Shown: piece by piece, positions 1 through 6,603 of the stretch
How positions within the stretch are numbered: the stretch's first letter is position 1
How the letters are laid out: the number at the start of each line of letters is the position of its first letter
Assembly (NCBI RefSeq): GCF_008704855.1
Contig: NZ_CP023691.1
Location: 5,580,001-5,644,000 of the forward strand
Direction: 5' to 3'
Length of the DNA: 64,000 nt
Source: Streptomyces platensis
GTDB lineage: Bacteria; Actinomycetota; Actinomycetes; Streptomycetales; Streptomycetaceae
Translations under genes and position numbers: made by a program
The notes under the pieces: generated by a model
What the model saw: the letters and a program-made list of their open reading frames with translations, nothing else
The model's database searches: none
What the model was told of the DNA's origin: nothing

Positions 1-1
1 C

Positions 2-439
2 CCGACCGACAACGCGACGCCCTCCGGGTGGACCGCGGCGGCCGGGGCGCTGCTCTCGTATGCGGCGCTCACCGGCAGCGGCCTCCACCGGGACGCCGCG
101 GAGCGGGCCCTGGGCATCGTCACCGCGCTCGCCGGGCGGGCCCCGCGCTTCATCGGATGGGGCCTGGCCGTCGCCGAGGCCGCACTGGACGGCCCGCGCG
201 AGGTCGCGGTCGTCGGCCCGCAGGGCGACCCGGCCACCGTCGCGCTGCACCGCGCCGCGCTGCTCGGCACCGCCCCGGGAGCGGTCGTCGCGCTGGGCGC
301 CCCCGGGGCCGACGAGGTACCGCTCCTCCAGGACCGCCCCCTGGTGGACGGCCAACCGGCCGCCTACGTCTGCCGCCACTTCACCTGCGAGCGGCCGACC
401 ACCGACCCGGAGGAGCTGACGGAGCGCCTCCGGGGGTGA
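2..439 (+). CDS. YyaL/DUF255 thioredoxin-domain protein, C-terminal part (5' truncated)
   Basis: The frame is open from base 2 to TGA at 437-439, so only the last 145 residues are inside the window. They contain the NATPSG motif near the cut end and the C-terminal HFTCERPTTDP block. Both are hallmarks of the DUF255 / YyaL (spermatogenesis-associated protein 20-like) family, which joins an N-terminal thioredoxin-like domain to an (alpha/alpha)6 barrel related to N-acylglucosamine epimerases. The thioredoxin domain and start codon lie upstream of the window. The biochemical role of the family in bacteria is unsettled. The gene ends about 50 bases before a perfect 18-bp terminator stem, so it is the last gene of its transcript. 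The call rests on the C-terminal motifs only. Confidence 0.8.
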   Translation, partial: PTDNATPSGWTAAAGALLSYAALTGSGLHRDAAERALGIVTALAGRAPRFIGWGLAVAEAALDGPREVAVVGPQGDPATVALHRAALLGTAPGAVVALGAPGADEVPLLQDRPLVDGQPAAYVCRHFTCERPTTDPEELTERLRG

Positions 440-490
440 GCATCCGCCGGTGAACGGCTCGGCCCGGCGCACGGTTCACCGGCGCTTCGG

Positions 491-540
491 CGGCGGCCCC
501 CTGGGACGTACGGCACAGCGGCCGTCCCAGGGGGCCGCCG
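491..540 (+). terminator. Strong hairpin terminator after the DUF255 gene
   Basis: Perfect 18-bp inverted repeat, arms 491-508 (CGGCGGCCCCCTGGGACG) and 523-540, with a 14-base loop. There is no T tract, as is usual in Streptomyces. It lies between the end of the DUF255 gene and the promoter side of the oxidoreductase gene. Confidence 0.8.
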
Positions 541-603
541 CCGGGTCCTAGGACCAGCGACGGAATTGCCCCTGACGTGCGCGTCAAGTTCTAGCCTCAC
601 CGC

Positions 604-1611
604 ATGACACACCGCACACACCGCGAAGTCCGCCTGACCGCCCGCCCCCAGGGGCCGGTCACCGATGACCTCTTCGAGCTCGTGGAGGTGCCGGTCCCGG
701 AACCCGGACCCGGCCAGGTGCTGGTACGCAACACCGTCATGGGCGTCGCCGCCGTGATGCGCACGCTGATGGATGAGACCAGCGTCGTGCCGATGCCGCC
801 CTTCGGGATCGGCGAGCCGCTGAACGGACCCGCCGTCGGCGAGGTGGTGGCCGCCCCGGGGACCGGCTTCGCGCCCGGTGACCTGGTGGAACACCACCTC
901 GGCTGGCGCGAATACGCCCTGCTGGACGCCGACCGGGTACAACGGCGCGACCCCGGCCTGATGCCCGACCCGGCCGCCTACCTCTCCCAGGGGCCCACCG
1001 CCTGGATGGGCGTGGTGCACGGCGCCGAAGTGCGCCCCGGGGACACCGTCTTCGTCACCGGGGCAGCGGGCGGCGTGGGTTCCCTGGCCGGCCAGATCGC
1101 CCGGCTGCGCGGCGCCACCCGGGTCATCGGCAGCACCGGATCGCAGGAGAAGGCGGACCGGCTGATCAAGGAATTCGGCTATGACGCGGTGGTGCTCCGC
1201 GGCGCCGGCCCCATCGAGGAGCAACTGCGGGCGGCGGCCCCGGAGGGCATCGACGCGCTCTTCGACAATGTGGGCGGGGAGCAGTTGCGGGCCGCCATCG
1301 CCGTCGCCAACCGGGGTGCCCGGCTCGCCCTCGTAGGGGCGCTGTCCAGCCAGCTGTCCCAAGACAGTGCGGCCCACACGGTCGAGATCGACACCCTCGC
1401 GCTGCTCGGCCGCAGCATCACCCTGCGCGGTGTCGCCCTGTACGACCACCTGGACCTGATCCCGGAGTGGAACCAGCGGTTCGGCGAGGGGCTGCGCGAC
1501 GGCACCCTCACCTTCCCGCACACCCGGCTGCACGGTATCGAACAGGCGCCGCGGGCCCTGCGCGAGCTCACCGAAGGGCGCCATCTGGGCGCCGTCCTCG
1601 TGGAGTTGTGA
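604..1611 (+). CDS. NADP-dependent MDR-family oxidoreductase (curcumin/2-alkenal reductase-like)
   Basis: This 335-residue protein has the zinc-free medium-chain dehydrogenase layout. The N-terminal GroES-like half contains PGPGQVLVRN at about residues 36-45. The Rossmann half carries the nucleotide loop VTGAAGGVGS at about 150-159. DNVGGE and a typical C-terminal tail follow. The catalytic-zinc cysteines and the structural-zinc lobe of alcohol dehydrogenases are absent. This fits the NADPH-dependent double-bond reductase group (2-alkenal reductase, CurA, leukotriene B4 dehydrogenase), which reduces C=C bonds conjugated to a carbonyl. The true substrate cannot be inferred. The ATG at 604 follows a short AT-richer stretch after the terminator, so the gene probably has its own promoter. 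The downstream amidase starts 73 bases later on the same strand and may be co-transcribed. Confidence 0.85.
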   Translation: MTHRTHREVRLTARPQGPVTDDLFELVEVPVPEPGPGQVLVRNTVMGVAAVMRTLMDETSVVPMPPFGIGEPLNGPAVGEVVAAPGTGFAPGDLVEHHLGWREYALLDADRVQRRDPGLMPDPAAYLSQGPTAWMGVVHGAEVRPGDTVFVTGAAGGVGSLAGQIARLRGATRVIGSTGSQEKADRLIKEFGYDAVVLRGAGPIEEQLRAAAPEGIDALFDNVGGEQLRAAIAVANRGARLALVGALSSQLSQDSAAHTVEIDTLALLGRSITLRGVALYDHLDLIPEWNQRFGEGLRDGTLTFPHTRLHGIEQAPRALRELTEGRHLGAVLVEL

Positions 1612-1684
1612 GACACGGCCCCGGGACGCCGTGGCGGAGCCGCGCCAACCCGCCACTGTCAGAGGCCGGTTGTAGCCTCGCAGC

Positions 1685-3004
1685 GTGACGAACTTGCTCG
1701 GGAAGCGATCCCTCGTCCAGGAAGCCGCGGCGCTGCGGGCCGGCACGGACGACCCCGTCGACGCGGTCCACCGCACCTGCGACCGCATCGACGCGGTCGA
1801 TCCGGAGGTGCGGGCCTTCGTGCCGGAGGAGGGGCGGCGTACGCGGCTCCTGGAGGCGGCGCGGCGGGCCGCAGCCGGTGGGGACCCCGCCGGCCGGCCC
1901 GTCCTCCATGGCGTCCCCGTGGGCATCAAGGACATCGTGCGGGTCGACGGGCTGCCCACCCGCGCGGGCTCGGCGCTGCCGCCCGAGGTGCTCGGCGGCC
2001 CGCAGGCCACCGTCGTCGACCGGCTGTGCGCCGCCGGGGCGCTGATCGCGGGCAAGACCGTGACCGCGGAGTTCGCGGTCACCGCCCCGGGCCCGACGCG
2101 CAATCCGCACCACCCGGCGCATACGCCGGGCGGTTCGAGCAGTGGTTCGGCGGCCGCGGTCGCCGCCGGGATGGTGCCGCTGGCCATCGGGACACAGACC
2201 GTCGGCTCGATGATCCGGCCCGCCGCGTACTGCGGAGTGGTCGGCTTCAAGCCGGGCTACGGGCGGATACCGGTCGACGGGGTGATCCCCAACGCCGCGA
2301 GCTTCGACACGCTCGGCTGCTACGCCACGGACGTGGCGGGAGTCGCCCTGGCGGCGTCGGTGCTGGTCGACGGATGGCGACCGGAGGCCGCGGCGGGGTC
2401 CGGGCCGCGCCCGGTACTGGGCGTGCCGGCCGGTCCGTATCTGGAGCGCGCCGACGACGCGGCGCTGCGCGCCTTCGAGGAGCAGCAGGAACTGCTGCGG
2501 TCCGCCGGGTACACCGTCCACGAGGTGCCGGTGATGGACGACTTCGAGCAGATCGTCGAGCAGCTGTTCACGATGAACCGCTACGAAGTCGCCCGTGCGC
2601 ACCGGGACTGGTTCGCCCGCTTCGGCGACCGCTATCGCCGGCAGACCACGGCGGCCATCCAGGAGGGCCGGACGATCGGGGACGCCGCCTACGAGGCGGC
2701 CCGGATACGGCGGCGCGCCTTCCGCGCGCGGCTCGCGGCGGACCGCGCCGCGGCCGGTGTCGACCTGTGGATCGCCCCGTCGGCCACCGGCCCCGCGCCC
2801 GCCGATCTCACCACCACCGGCACCTCGATCATGTGCCTGCCGTGGAGCAACGCCGGGCTGCCGTCCGTCAGCCTGCCCGCCGGCCGCGCCGCCAACGGGC
2901 TGCCGCTCGGACTCCAACTCATCGGCGGATCCGGCACGGACGAAGAACTGCTCCATGGGGCGGCAGGAATCGAGCAGGCACTCAGCGGGGAGGCGCGGCA
3001 CTAG
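1685..3004 (+). CDS. Amidase-signature family amidase
   Basis: This 439-residue protein starts at GTG 1685. The Ser-cisSer-Lys triad region of the amidase signature family is visible: the lysine in VGIKDIV (about residue 82), the Gly/Ser-rich stretch GGSSSGSAAAVAAG (about 150-163) holding the cis-serine, and the nucleophile region GTQTVGSMIRPA followed by GVVGFKPGYG. Family members hydrolyse primary or aryl amides, and GatA is a homologue. No GatB/GatC genes are nearby, so this is a free-standing amidase rather than a tRNA transamidation subunit. Its stop codon TAG (3002-3004) is part of the CTAG duplicated by the adjacent insertion sequence. The same TAG would be read without the element, so the protein is intact, but read-through transcription is now cut by the IS. 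Confidence 0.88.
   Translation: MTNLLGKRSLVQEAAALRAGTDDPVDAVHRTCDRIDAVDPEVRAFVPEEGRRTRLLEAARRAAAGGDPAGRPVLHGVPVGIKDIVRVDGLPTRAGSALPPEVLGGPQATVVDRLCAAGALIAGKTVTAEFAVTAPGPTRNPHHPAHTPGGSSSGSAAAVAAGMVPLAIGTQTVGSMIRPAAYCGVVGFKPGYGRIPVDGVIPNAASFDTLGCYATDVAGVALAASVLVDGWRPEAAAGSGPRPVLGVPAGPYLERADDAALRAFEEQQELLRSAGYTVHEVPVMDDFEQIVEQLFTMNRYEVARAHRDWFARFGDRYRRQTTAAIQEGRTIGDAAYEAARIRRRAFRARLAADRAAAGVDLWIAPSATGPAPADLTTTGTSIMCLPWSNAGLPSVSLPAGRAANGLPLGLQLIGGSGTDEELLHGAAGIEQALSGEARH
3001..3004. repeat. CTAG target-site duplication, left copy
   Basis: CTAG lies immediately outside the left inverted repeat of the IS, with an identical copy at 3895-3898. A 4-bp CTAG duplication fits the IS5 family, which prefers YTAR-like targets. 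Confidence 0.75.
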
Positions 3005-3020
3005 GAGTTGTCTTCAAATG
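3005..3020 (+). repeat. IS left terminal inverted repeat
   Basis: GAGTTGTCTTCAAATG. Two mismatches to the right end. It begins directly after the CTAG duplication. Confidence 0.8.
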
Positions 3021-3737
3021 TCACGCCCACATCAGCAGGGATGCGAGGGTGACGGCGGCTTGGTAGGACTCGGCAGTCTTGTCGTACCGGGTGGCAATGC
3101 CGCGCCACTGTTTCAAACGGTTGAAGCAGCGCTCCACCACGTTGCGCCGCTTGTAGAGCTGCTTGTCGAAGGCCGGCGGGCGTCCGCCGTAGCTGCCGCG
3201 GCGAAGCCGGTTGCGGATCTGGTCGGCCCGTTCGGGAATGGTGTGGCCGATGCCCCGTCGCCGCAGCCAGGTGCGGATGGCCTTGGAGCTGTAGCCCTTG
3301 TCGCCCAGTACGTGGGCGGGCCGGACCCGCGGGCGTCCTGGGCCGATGCGGGGCACCCGTATCGCCTCCATCACAGCGGTGAACTGGGTGCAGTCGTTGT
3401 TGTTTCCGCCGGTGACGGTGAAAGCGAGCGGGCGGCCCACGGCGTCACAGGCGAGGTGAATCTTGCTGGTCAGACCGCCTCGGGAGCGTCCGAGTCCGGA
3501 GCTTTGGAGCCCCCTTTTCGGGCCCCGGCGGCGTGCTGGTGGGCGCGGACGACGGTGGAATCGACGGAAACGAGCCAGTCGATGTCCCCCGCCTCGTCCG
3601 CCCTCGCCTGGGCGGCCTGCAGCATCCGCTCGAAGGTGCCGTCCAGGGCCCACCGGCGGAAACGGGTGTGCAGCGTGGCCCACGGGCCGTATCGCTCGGG
3701 CACGTCCCGCCAGGCCGTGCCGGTCCGGAACTTCCAC
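3021..3737 (-). CDS. IS5-family transposase, C-terminal frame (OrfB)
   Basis: This frame carries the rest of the DDE catalytic core. DKGYSS holds the second acidic residue, and NVVERCFNRLKQWRG matches the Y-(2)-R-(3)-E-(6)-K-like C-terminal signature with the catalytic Glu. The meaningful part begins near 3519, where it joins the other frame; codons upstream of that are only an open shadow of OrfA. Expression as an OrfAB fusion needs a -1 shift at the AAAA/GGGGG run. The homology stops at MWA followed by TGA (3021-3023), directly against the left terminal repeat. No independent ribosome-binding site was seen for it. Confidence 0.85.
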   Translation of the reverse strand: MEVPDRHGLAGRARAIRPVGHAAHPFPPVGPGRHLRADAAGRPGEGGRGGGHRLARFRRFHRRPRPPARRRGPKRGLQSSGLGRSRGGLTSKIHLACDAVGRPLAFTVTGGNNNDCTQFTAVMEAIRVPRIGPGRPRVRPAHVLGDKGYSSKAIRTWLRRRGIGHTIPERADQIRNRLRRGSYGGRPPAFDKQLYKRRNVVERCFNRLKQWRGIATRYDKTAESYQAAVTLASLLMWA

Positions 3738-3871
3738 ACGATCCCGTTGAGCACGGTGCGGTCGTCCAACCGCTTCCGCCCCCGCAACGATTCAGGCAGC
3801 AGCGGTCGGACGAACTCCCACTCAGCATCAGACAGTTCATGGCGACGTATCACCCGACCATGATCCACCAC
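3470..3871 (-). CDS. IS5-family transposase, N-terminal frame (OrfA)
   Basis: This 133-residue frame begins at GTG 3871, eight bases inside the right terminal repeat. It has the DUF4096-type N-terminal domain of IS5 transposases: LSDAEWEFVRPLLP, then WRDVPERYGPWATLHTRFRRW. The first catalytic Asp is in VDSTVVRAHQHAAGAR. The frame ends about 40 bases after the A-AAA-G slip site (reverse-strand reading of 3511-3519). Alone it would make a short DNA-binding product. With -1 slippage it continues into OrfB to give a transposase of roughly 280 residues, the usual size for this group. Confidence 0.85.
   Translation of the reverse strand: MVDHGRVIRRHELSDAEWEFVRPLLPESLRGRKRLDDRTVLNGIVWKFRTGTAWRDVPERYGPWATLHTRFRRWALDGTFERMLQAAQARADEAGDIDWLVSVDSTVVRAHQHAAGARKGGSKAPDSDAPEAV
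3511..3519 (-). other. Predicted -1 programmed frameshift site in the transposase
   Basis: On the minus strand the OrfA codons read CGA AAA GGG. The OrfB homology continues as CCG AAA AGG, one base back. Four A followed by five G allow the AAA-decoding tRNA to re-pair in the -1 frame. Confidence 0.6.
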
Positions 3872-3878
3872 CCGAGAT

Positions 3879-3894
3879 CATTTGAAGACACCCC
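3879..3894 (-). repeat. IS right terminal inverted repeat
   Basis: Reads GGGGTGTCTTCAAATG inward. It pairs with 3005-3020 and is followed by the second CTAG copy. Confidence 0.8.
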
Positions 3895-3898
3895 CTAG
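3895..3898. repeat. CTAG target-site duplication, right copy
   Basis: Identical to 3001-3004 and directly outside the right terminal repeat. Confidence 0.75.
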
Positions 3899-4005
3899 GA
3901 CGTACTCAACGGGGGCGCAGGGAACGGGGACGTGGCCGGCGAAGGTTGCACGGGACGGCGGCAGCATTGAGGACAGCGGCAGCGGACGTCGCTATGGCGG
4001 CGGAT

Positions 4006-4077
4006 GGAACGACGGCGGCGGCCGGAACGACGGCGGCGGCCGGGACGGAGGCTGCGGCCGGGACGGAGGCTGCGGAC
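4006..4077 (+). repeat. Four tandem 18-bp repeats upstream of the MerR gene
   Basis: Two copies of GGAACGACGGCGGCGGCC (4006-4023, 4024-4041) are followed by two of the related unit GGGACGGAGGCTGCGGCC (4042-4059, 4060-4077, last copy imperfect). The array fills much of the 242-base space between the IS and merR. No gene or convincing promoter is visible in that space. Confidence 0.65.
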
Positions 4078-4140
4078 GGCGCGAGGACGGCCGGCCGGGC
4101 CCGGTGCGGGCGGGCTGAGCAGAGTGGCGAAGGAGGGGAG

Positions 4141-4656
4141 ATGCGCATCGGGGACGCCGCGGCGGCCGCCGGGATGACACCGCGGGCGCTGCGCTACTAC
4201 GAGCAGCGGGGGCTGGTGACGGCCCGGAGGACGCCGTCCGGGCACCGGGTGTACGACGAGGAGGACATCCGCCGGTTGCGGGTGGTGCGCGAACTGCGGG
4301 ACGCGGGGCTGACGGTCGGTGATGTGCGGGCCTTCGCCCATCTGCTGCGCACGGTGCCGGCCGACGGGGTGCCGGATCTCCTCCCGCAAGCACCCAGCTC
4401 GGGCGCCTGTTCGGCCGCGGAGGCGGTGGCCCGGCGCCGGCTCGCGGACCTGGACGCCCGTATCGCGCGGCTGTCGCTCCTGCGGGCACGGCTCGCGGCA
4501 CGCCTGGGCGAACCGGAGGCACACCTGGGCGAACCGGCGGACGGGGTGACGGAGCCGGCCGAGACGGGTGGCACGGGACGTGCCGGGGCGGACAGCGGCC
4601 CGCTCTTCCGGCTGGAGACCGGGCCGGCCCCGGACGGGCGCGCCCTCAGAGTGTGA
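4141..4656 (+). CDS. MerR-family transcriptional regulator
   Basis: This 171-residue regulator has an N-terminal winged-helix MerR domain: MRIGDAAAAAGMTPRALRYY at residues 1-20, then the typical EQRGL and SGHRVYDEEDIRRLRVVREL. A helical dimerisation segment spans about 95-130, followed by a low-complexity acidic/Gly tail. Only one cysteine (SGACSAAE) lies in the effector region. The metal-binding Cys pairs of MerR/ZntR and the SoxR iron-sulfur cluster motif are therefore missing, which argues for an organic or unknown effector. ATG 4141 is preceded by AAGGAGG in good position, so the longer upstream open frame is not used. The 3' end overlaps the convergent TetR gene by 11 bases. No obvious target gene is adjacent. 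Confidence 0.88.
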   Translation: MRIGDAAAAAGMTPRALRYYEQRGLVTARRTPSGHRVYDEEDIRRLRVVRELRDAGLTVGDVRAFAHLLRTVPADGVPDLLPQAPSSGACSAAEAVARRRLADLDARIARLSLLRARLAARLGEPEAHLGEPADGVTEPAETGGTGRAGADSGPLFRLETGPAPDGRALRV

Positions 4657-5281
4657 GGCCCCGCGCCAGCACATCCATCGTCCGGTGGACCAGCGCCTCC
4701 AGTTCGGCGCGCTGACCGCCCGCGACCCAGCTCAGCATCGCCTCCTGGAGTGCGGCCAGGATCGCGGCGCTGATCACCCGCAGCTCCAGATCGTCGGCCG
4801 GGCGGCCGGTGCGCTCCGCCAGCACCGCGCTGATCAACGCGGTGTCCCGGGCGATGTTCTCCGCCGTACGGCCCCGGATGGCGGGTACGTCGCGGACCAG
4901 CTGGATGCGCTGGACGAGTTCGCCGCGGTCCGCGGCGGTGAGCTCGCGCAGCGCCTCGACCGCGACCCGCCGCATCGATTCGACCATCGGCTCGTCCGTG
5001 GGACGGGCCCGCAGCCCGGCCTCCCACACGGTGTCGTACTCGTCCGTGAGCACGATGTCTTCCTTGGTCGGGAAGTAGCGGAAGACCGTGCTCGGCGAGA
5101 CATCGGCGGCCTCGGCGATCTGGTCGATGGGGGTCGCCTCGTACCCCTGCGCCTCGAAGAGCCGGTAGGCGGCCCGCCGGATCGCCTCCCGGGTCTGGAT
5201 CTTCTTCCGCTCCCGCAGCCCGATCTTCGGTGTTCCGGGCGGCGCGGTGGCAGGGGTACGTGCGGAAACCATGCGCAGCAT
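4646..5281 (-). CDS. TetR-family transcriptional regulator
   Basis: A 211-residue protein. The N-terminal TetR helix-turn-helix occupies about residues 22-70: RERKKIQTREAIRRAAYRLF, then EAADVSPSTVFRYFPTKED. The helical ligand-binding half contains the AcrR-like C-terminal pattern ending in VHRTMDVLARGL. The start is uncertain between ATG at 5281 and an internal ATG at 5272; neither has a strong ribosome-binding site. TetR proteins usually repress a divergent neighbour, but upstream lies a gene-poor 366-base stretch and then a co-oriented membrane-protein gene, so the target is unclear. It converges on the MerR gene with an 11-base overlap. Confidence 0.87.
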   Translation of the reverse strand: MLRMVSARTPATAPPGTPKIGLRERKKIQTREAIRRAAYRLFEAQGYEATPIDQIAEAADVSPSTVFRYFPTKEDIVLTDEYDTVWEAGLRARPTDEPMVESMRRVAVEALRELTAADRGELVQRIQLVRDVPAIRGRTAENIARDTALISAVLAERTGRPADDLELRVISAAILAALQEAMLSWVAGGQRAELEALVHRTMDVLARGLTL

Positions 5282-5647
5282 TGTCGGGCATCGGGCGCCC
5301 GGGAGGCCACGCCCCGGCCCGTGCGGGGGACGGCGCCGCGGAGCGCGACTTCGGCGGTCAGGGCGGTCAGGGCGGTCAGGGCTCTCCGCGGCCCCAGCGC
5401 CAGCGGTCTCCGTGCTCGCGGCGCCCTCAACGCTTCCCGTGCTCGCAGCCCTGCCAGCCCCGTCAATCCTGTCAGCGCTGTCAGTGGGGTGTGTCGCGCT
5501 GAGGCGTGGGAATGGTTACTGTGAGTGATGAACGGGGGTGGGGGCGTGCTCGCTAAAGGTCTCGATACGGCGCATGGCCGCGGCCGGGAAGGCCGCGGCC
5601 ATGGGGGCGCGGGGATATCGGGTGGTCGGCCGCCCGGGCCGGGGGCC
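5282..5647. other. Gene-free stretch with short repeats
   Basis: No supported gene. It holds three direct 9-bp copies of GCGGTCAGG (5354-5380), other degenerate GTCAG-type repeats, and near its right end the hairpin assigned to the hemolysin III-like gene. The TetR promoter should lie in the left part. Confidence 0.5.
5573..5603 (-). terminator. Terminator hairpin of the hemolysin III-like gene
   Basis: Perfect 13-bp arms CATGGCCGCGGCC (5573-5585) and 5591-5603 around GGGAA, 45 bases past the stop codon of the minus-strand gene. Confidence 0.7.
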
Positions 5648-6364
5648 TCAGGTGTGCGTATAAGCCACCAGGGAGATGCCGACGTAGTGGACGACGAAGG
5701 CCGCCAGGGTGAGGGAGTGGAAGACCTCGTGGAAGCCGAACCACCGGGGTGAGGGGTTGGGGCGCTTGAGGCCGTAGATCACGCCGCCGGCGCTGTAGAG
5801 CAGCCCGCCGACGATGACCAGGACGAGGACGGCGACGCCGCCGGTGCGCAGGAAGTCGGGCAGGAAGAAGACGGCGGCCCAGCCCATGGCGATGTAGCAG
5901 GGGGTGTAGAGCCAGCGTGGGGCGCCGACCCAGAAGACCCGGAAGAGGATTCCGGCCAGGGCGGCCGCCCAGACCGCCCAGAGCAGGGCTTCTCCGCGGG
6001 AGCCGGGCATCAGCAGCATCGTCAGCGGCGTGTAGGTGCCCGCGATGATCAGAAAGATATTGGCGTGGTCGAGCCGGCGCAGGACGCCATCGGCCCGCGG
6101 GCCCCAATTGCCGCGGTGGTACAGGGCGCTGACCCCGAAGAGCAGGCAGGCGGTCAGCGTGTAAATGGCGCAGGCCAGACGGCCGCGAGGGCTGTCGGCG
6201 AGGGCGGTGAGCAGGACGCCGGAGAGGAGGGCGGCGGGGAACATCCCGGCGTGCAGCCAGCCGCGGAGTTTGGGCTTGACGGGCGCGGTCGCGGCGGCGA
6301 CCGCCGCGATCGCGGGCGGCGCGGAGGGGGGCTGGCTCTCGGCGGCGTCGGGCGCGGATGTCAT
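5648..6364 (-). CDS. Hemolysin III / PAQR-family seven-helix membrane protein
   Basis: A 238-residue protein with a 30-residue cytoplasmic Pro/Ala-rich head and seven hydrophobic segments. The conserved PAQR/hemolysin III residues are present: SALYHRG after helix 2, LDHANIFLIIAGTYTP around helix 3, and the C-terminal histidine pair in FGFHEVFHSLT. In eukaryotic PAQR receptors these coordinate zinc and confer ceramidase-like activity. Bacterial homologues (TrhA) are linked to membrane energetics and lipid homeostasis. The name hemolysin is historical and no toxin role should be assumed. On its strand a TAGCAT-like -10 lies only six bases before ATG 6364, and no Shine-Dalgarno is visible, so translation may be leaderless. 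Confidence 0.9.
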   Translation of the reverse strand: MTSAPDAAESQPPSAPPAIAAVAAATAPVKPKLRGWLHAGMFPAALLSGVLLTALADSPRGRLACAIYTLTACLLFGVSALYHRGNWGPRADGVLRRLDHANIFLIIAGTYTPLTMLLMPGSRGEALLWAVWAAALAGILFRVFWVGAPRWLYTPCYIAMGWAAVFFLPDFLRTGGVAVLVLVIVGGLLYSAGGVIYGLKRPNPSPRWFGFHEVFHSLTLAAFVVHYVGISLVAYTHT

Positions 6365-6603
6365 GGCGCAATGCTACCTACGCGACCGTAAGTTACAGAT
6401 CGGTGGCGGAGTGGTGACGGTCACGAAGTCGCCCTCTGGACAGAACACCACAACGGTCGGATGATCAAATGAGTGCGGTCGGCACCGGATGAGCGGTCAC
6501 GAAGCATCCGGGTCGCGGCCCCCAAGGGGCAGACATCTAAAGAAGCGGATTTTCCCGGTCAAATCGGGCATAAATCTGTCCATACCCTCATCTAGGAGCG
6601 ATC
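6365..6603. promoter_or_regulatory. Divergent promoter region, hemolysin III-like gene / pckG
   Basis: 239 bases without a gene, clearly more AT-rich than its surroundings from about 6535 to 6590. It serves both divergent genes. The palindrome GTAAGTTAC lies near 6390 on the hemolysin III side. AGGAG just before GTG 6604 is the pckG ribosome-binding site. Confidence 0.6.

Larger units (their letters stand above)
3005..3894 (-). mobile_element. Complete IS5-family insertion sequence (about 890 bp, two-frame transposase)
   Basis: Both ends are present. The left terminal repeat is GAGTTGTCTTCAAATG (3005-3020). The right end, read inward, is GGGGTGTCTTCAAATG (3879-3894), so 14 of 16 positions match. 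CTAG is directly repeated outside. Inside, two overlapping minus-strand frames encode the two halves of a DDE transposase, with a slippery run at 3511-3519. The two-frame layout, size and ends resemble the IS427-type group of IS5. Intact ends, clean duplication and open frames suggest a recent and probably functional insertion. Confidence 0.88.

Noticed and set aside
364..2250. Long minus-strand open frame opposite the oxidoreductase and amidase genes
   Set aside because: It is the antisense shadow of two well-supported genes. It has no family motifs and its codon pattern follows the opposite strand.
3882..4118. Short Gly/Asp/Arg-rich frame beginning in the IS end and running over the tandem repeats
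   Set aside because: It starts inside the IS terminal repeat and merely translates the 18-bp repeats. No homologous family and no ribosome-binding site.
5648..6364. Reading the hemolysin III-like protein as a toxin
   Set aside because: The family is a conserved PAQR-type membrane protein and the name is historical.
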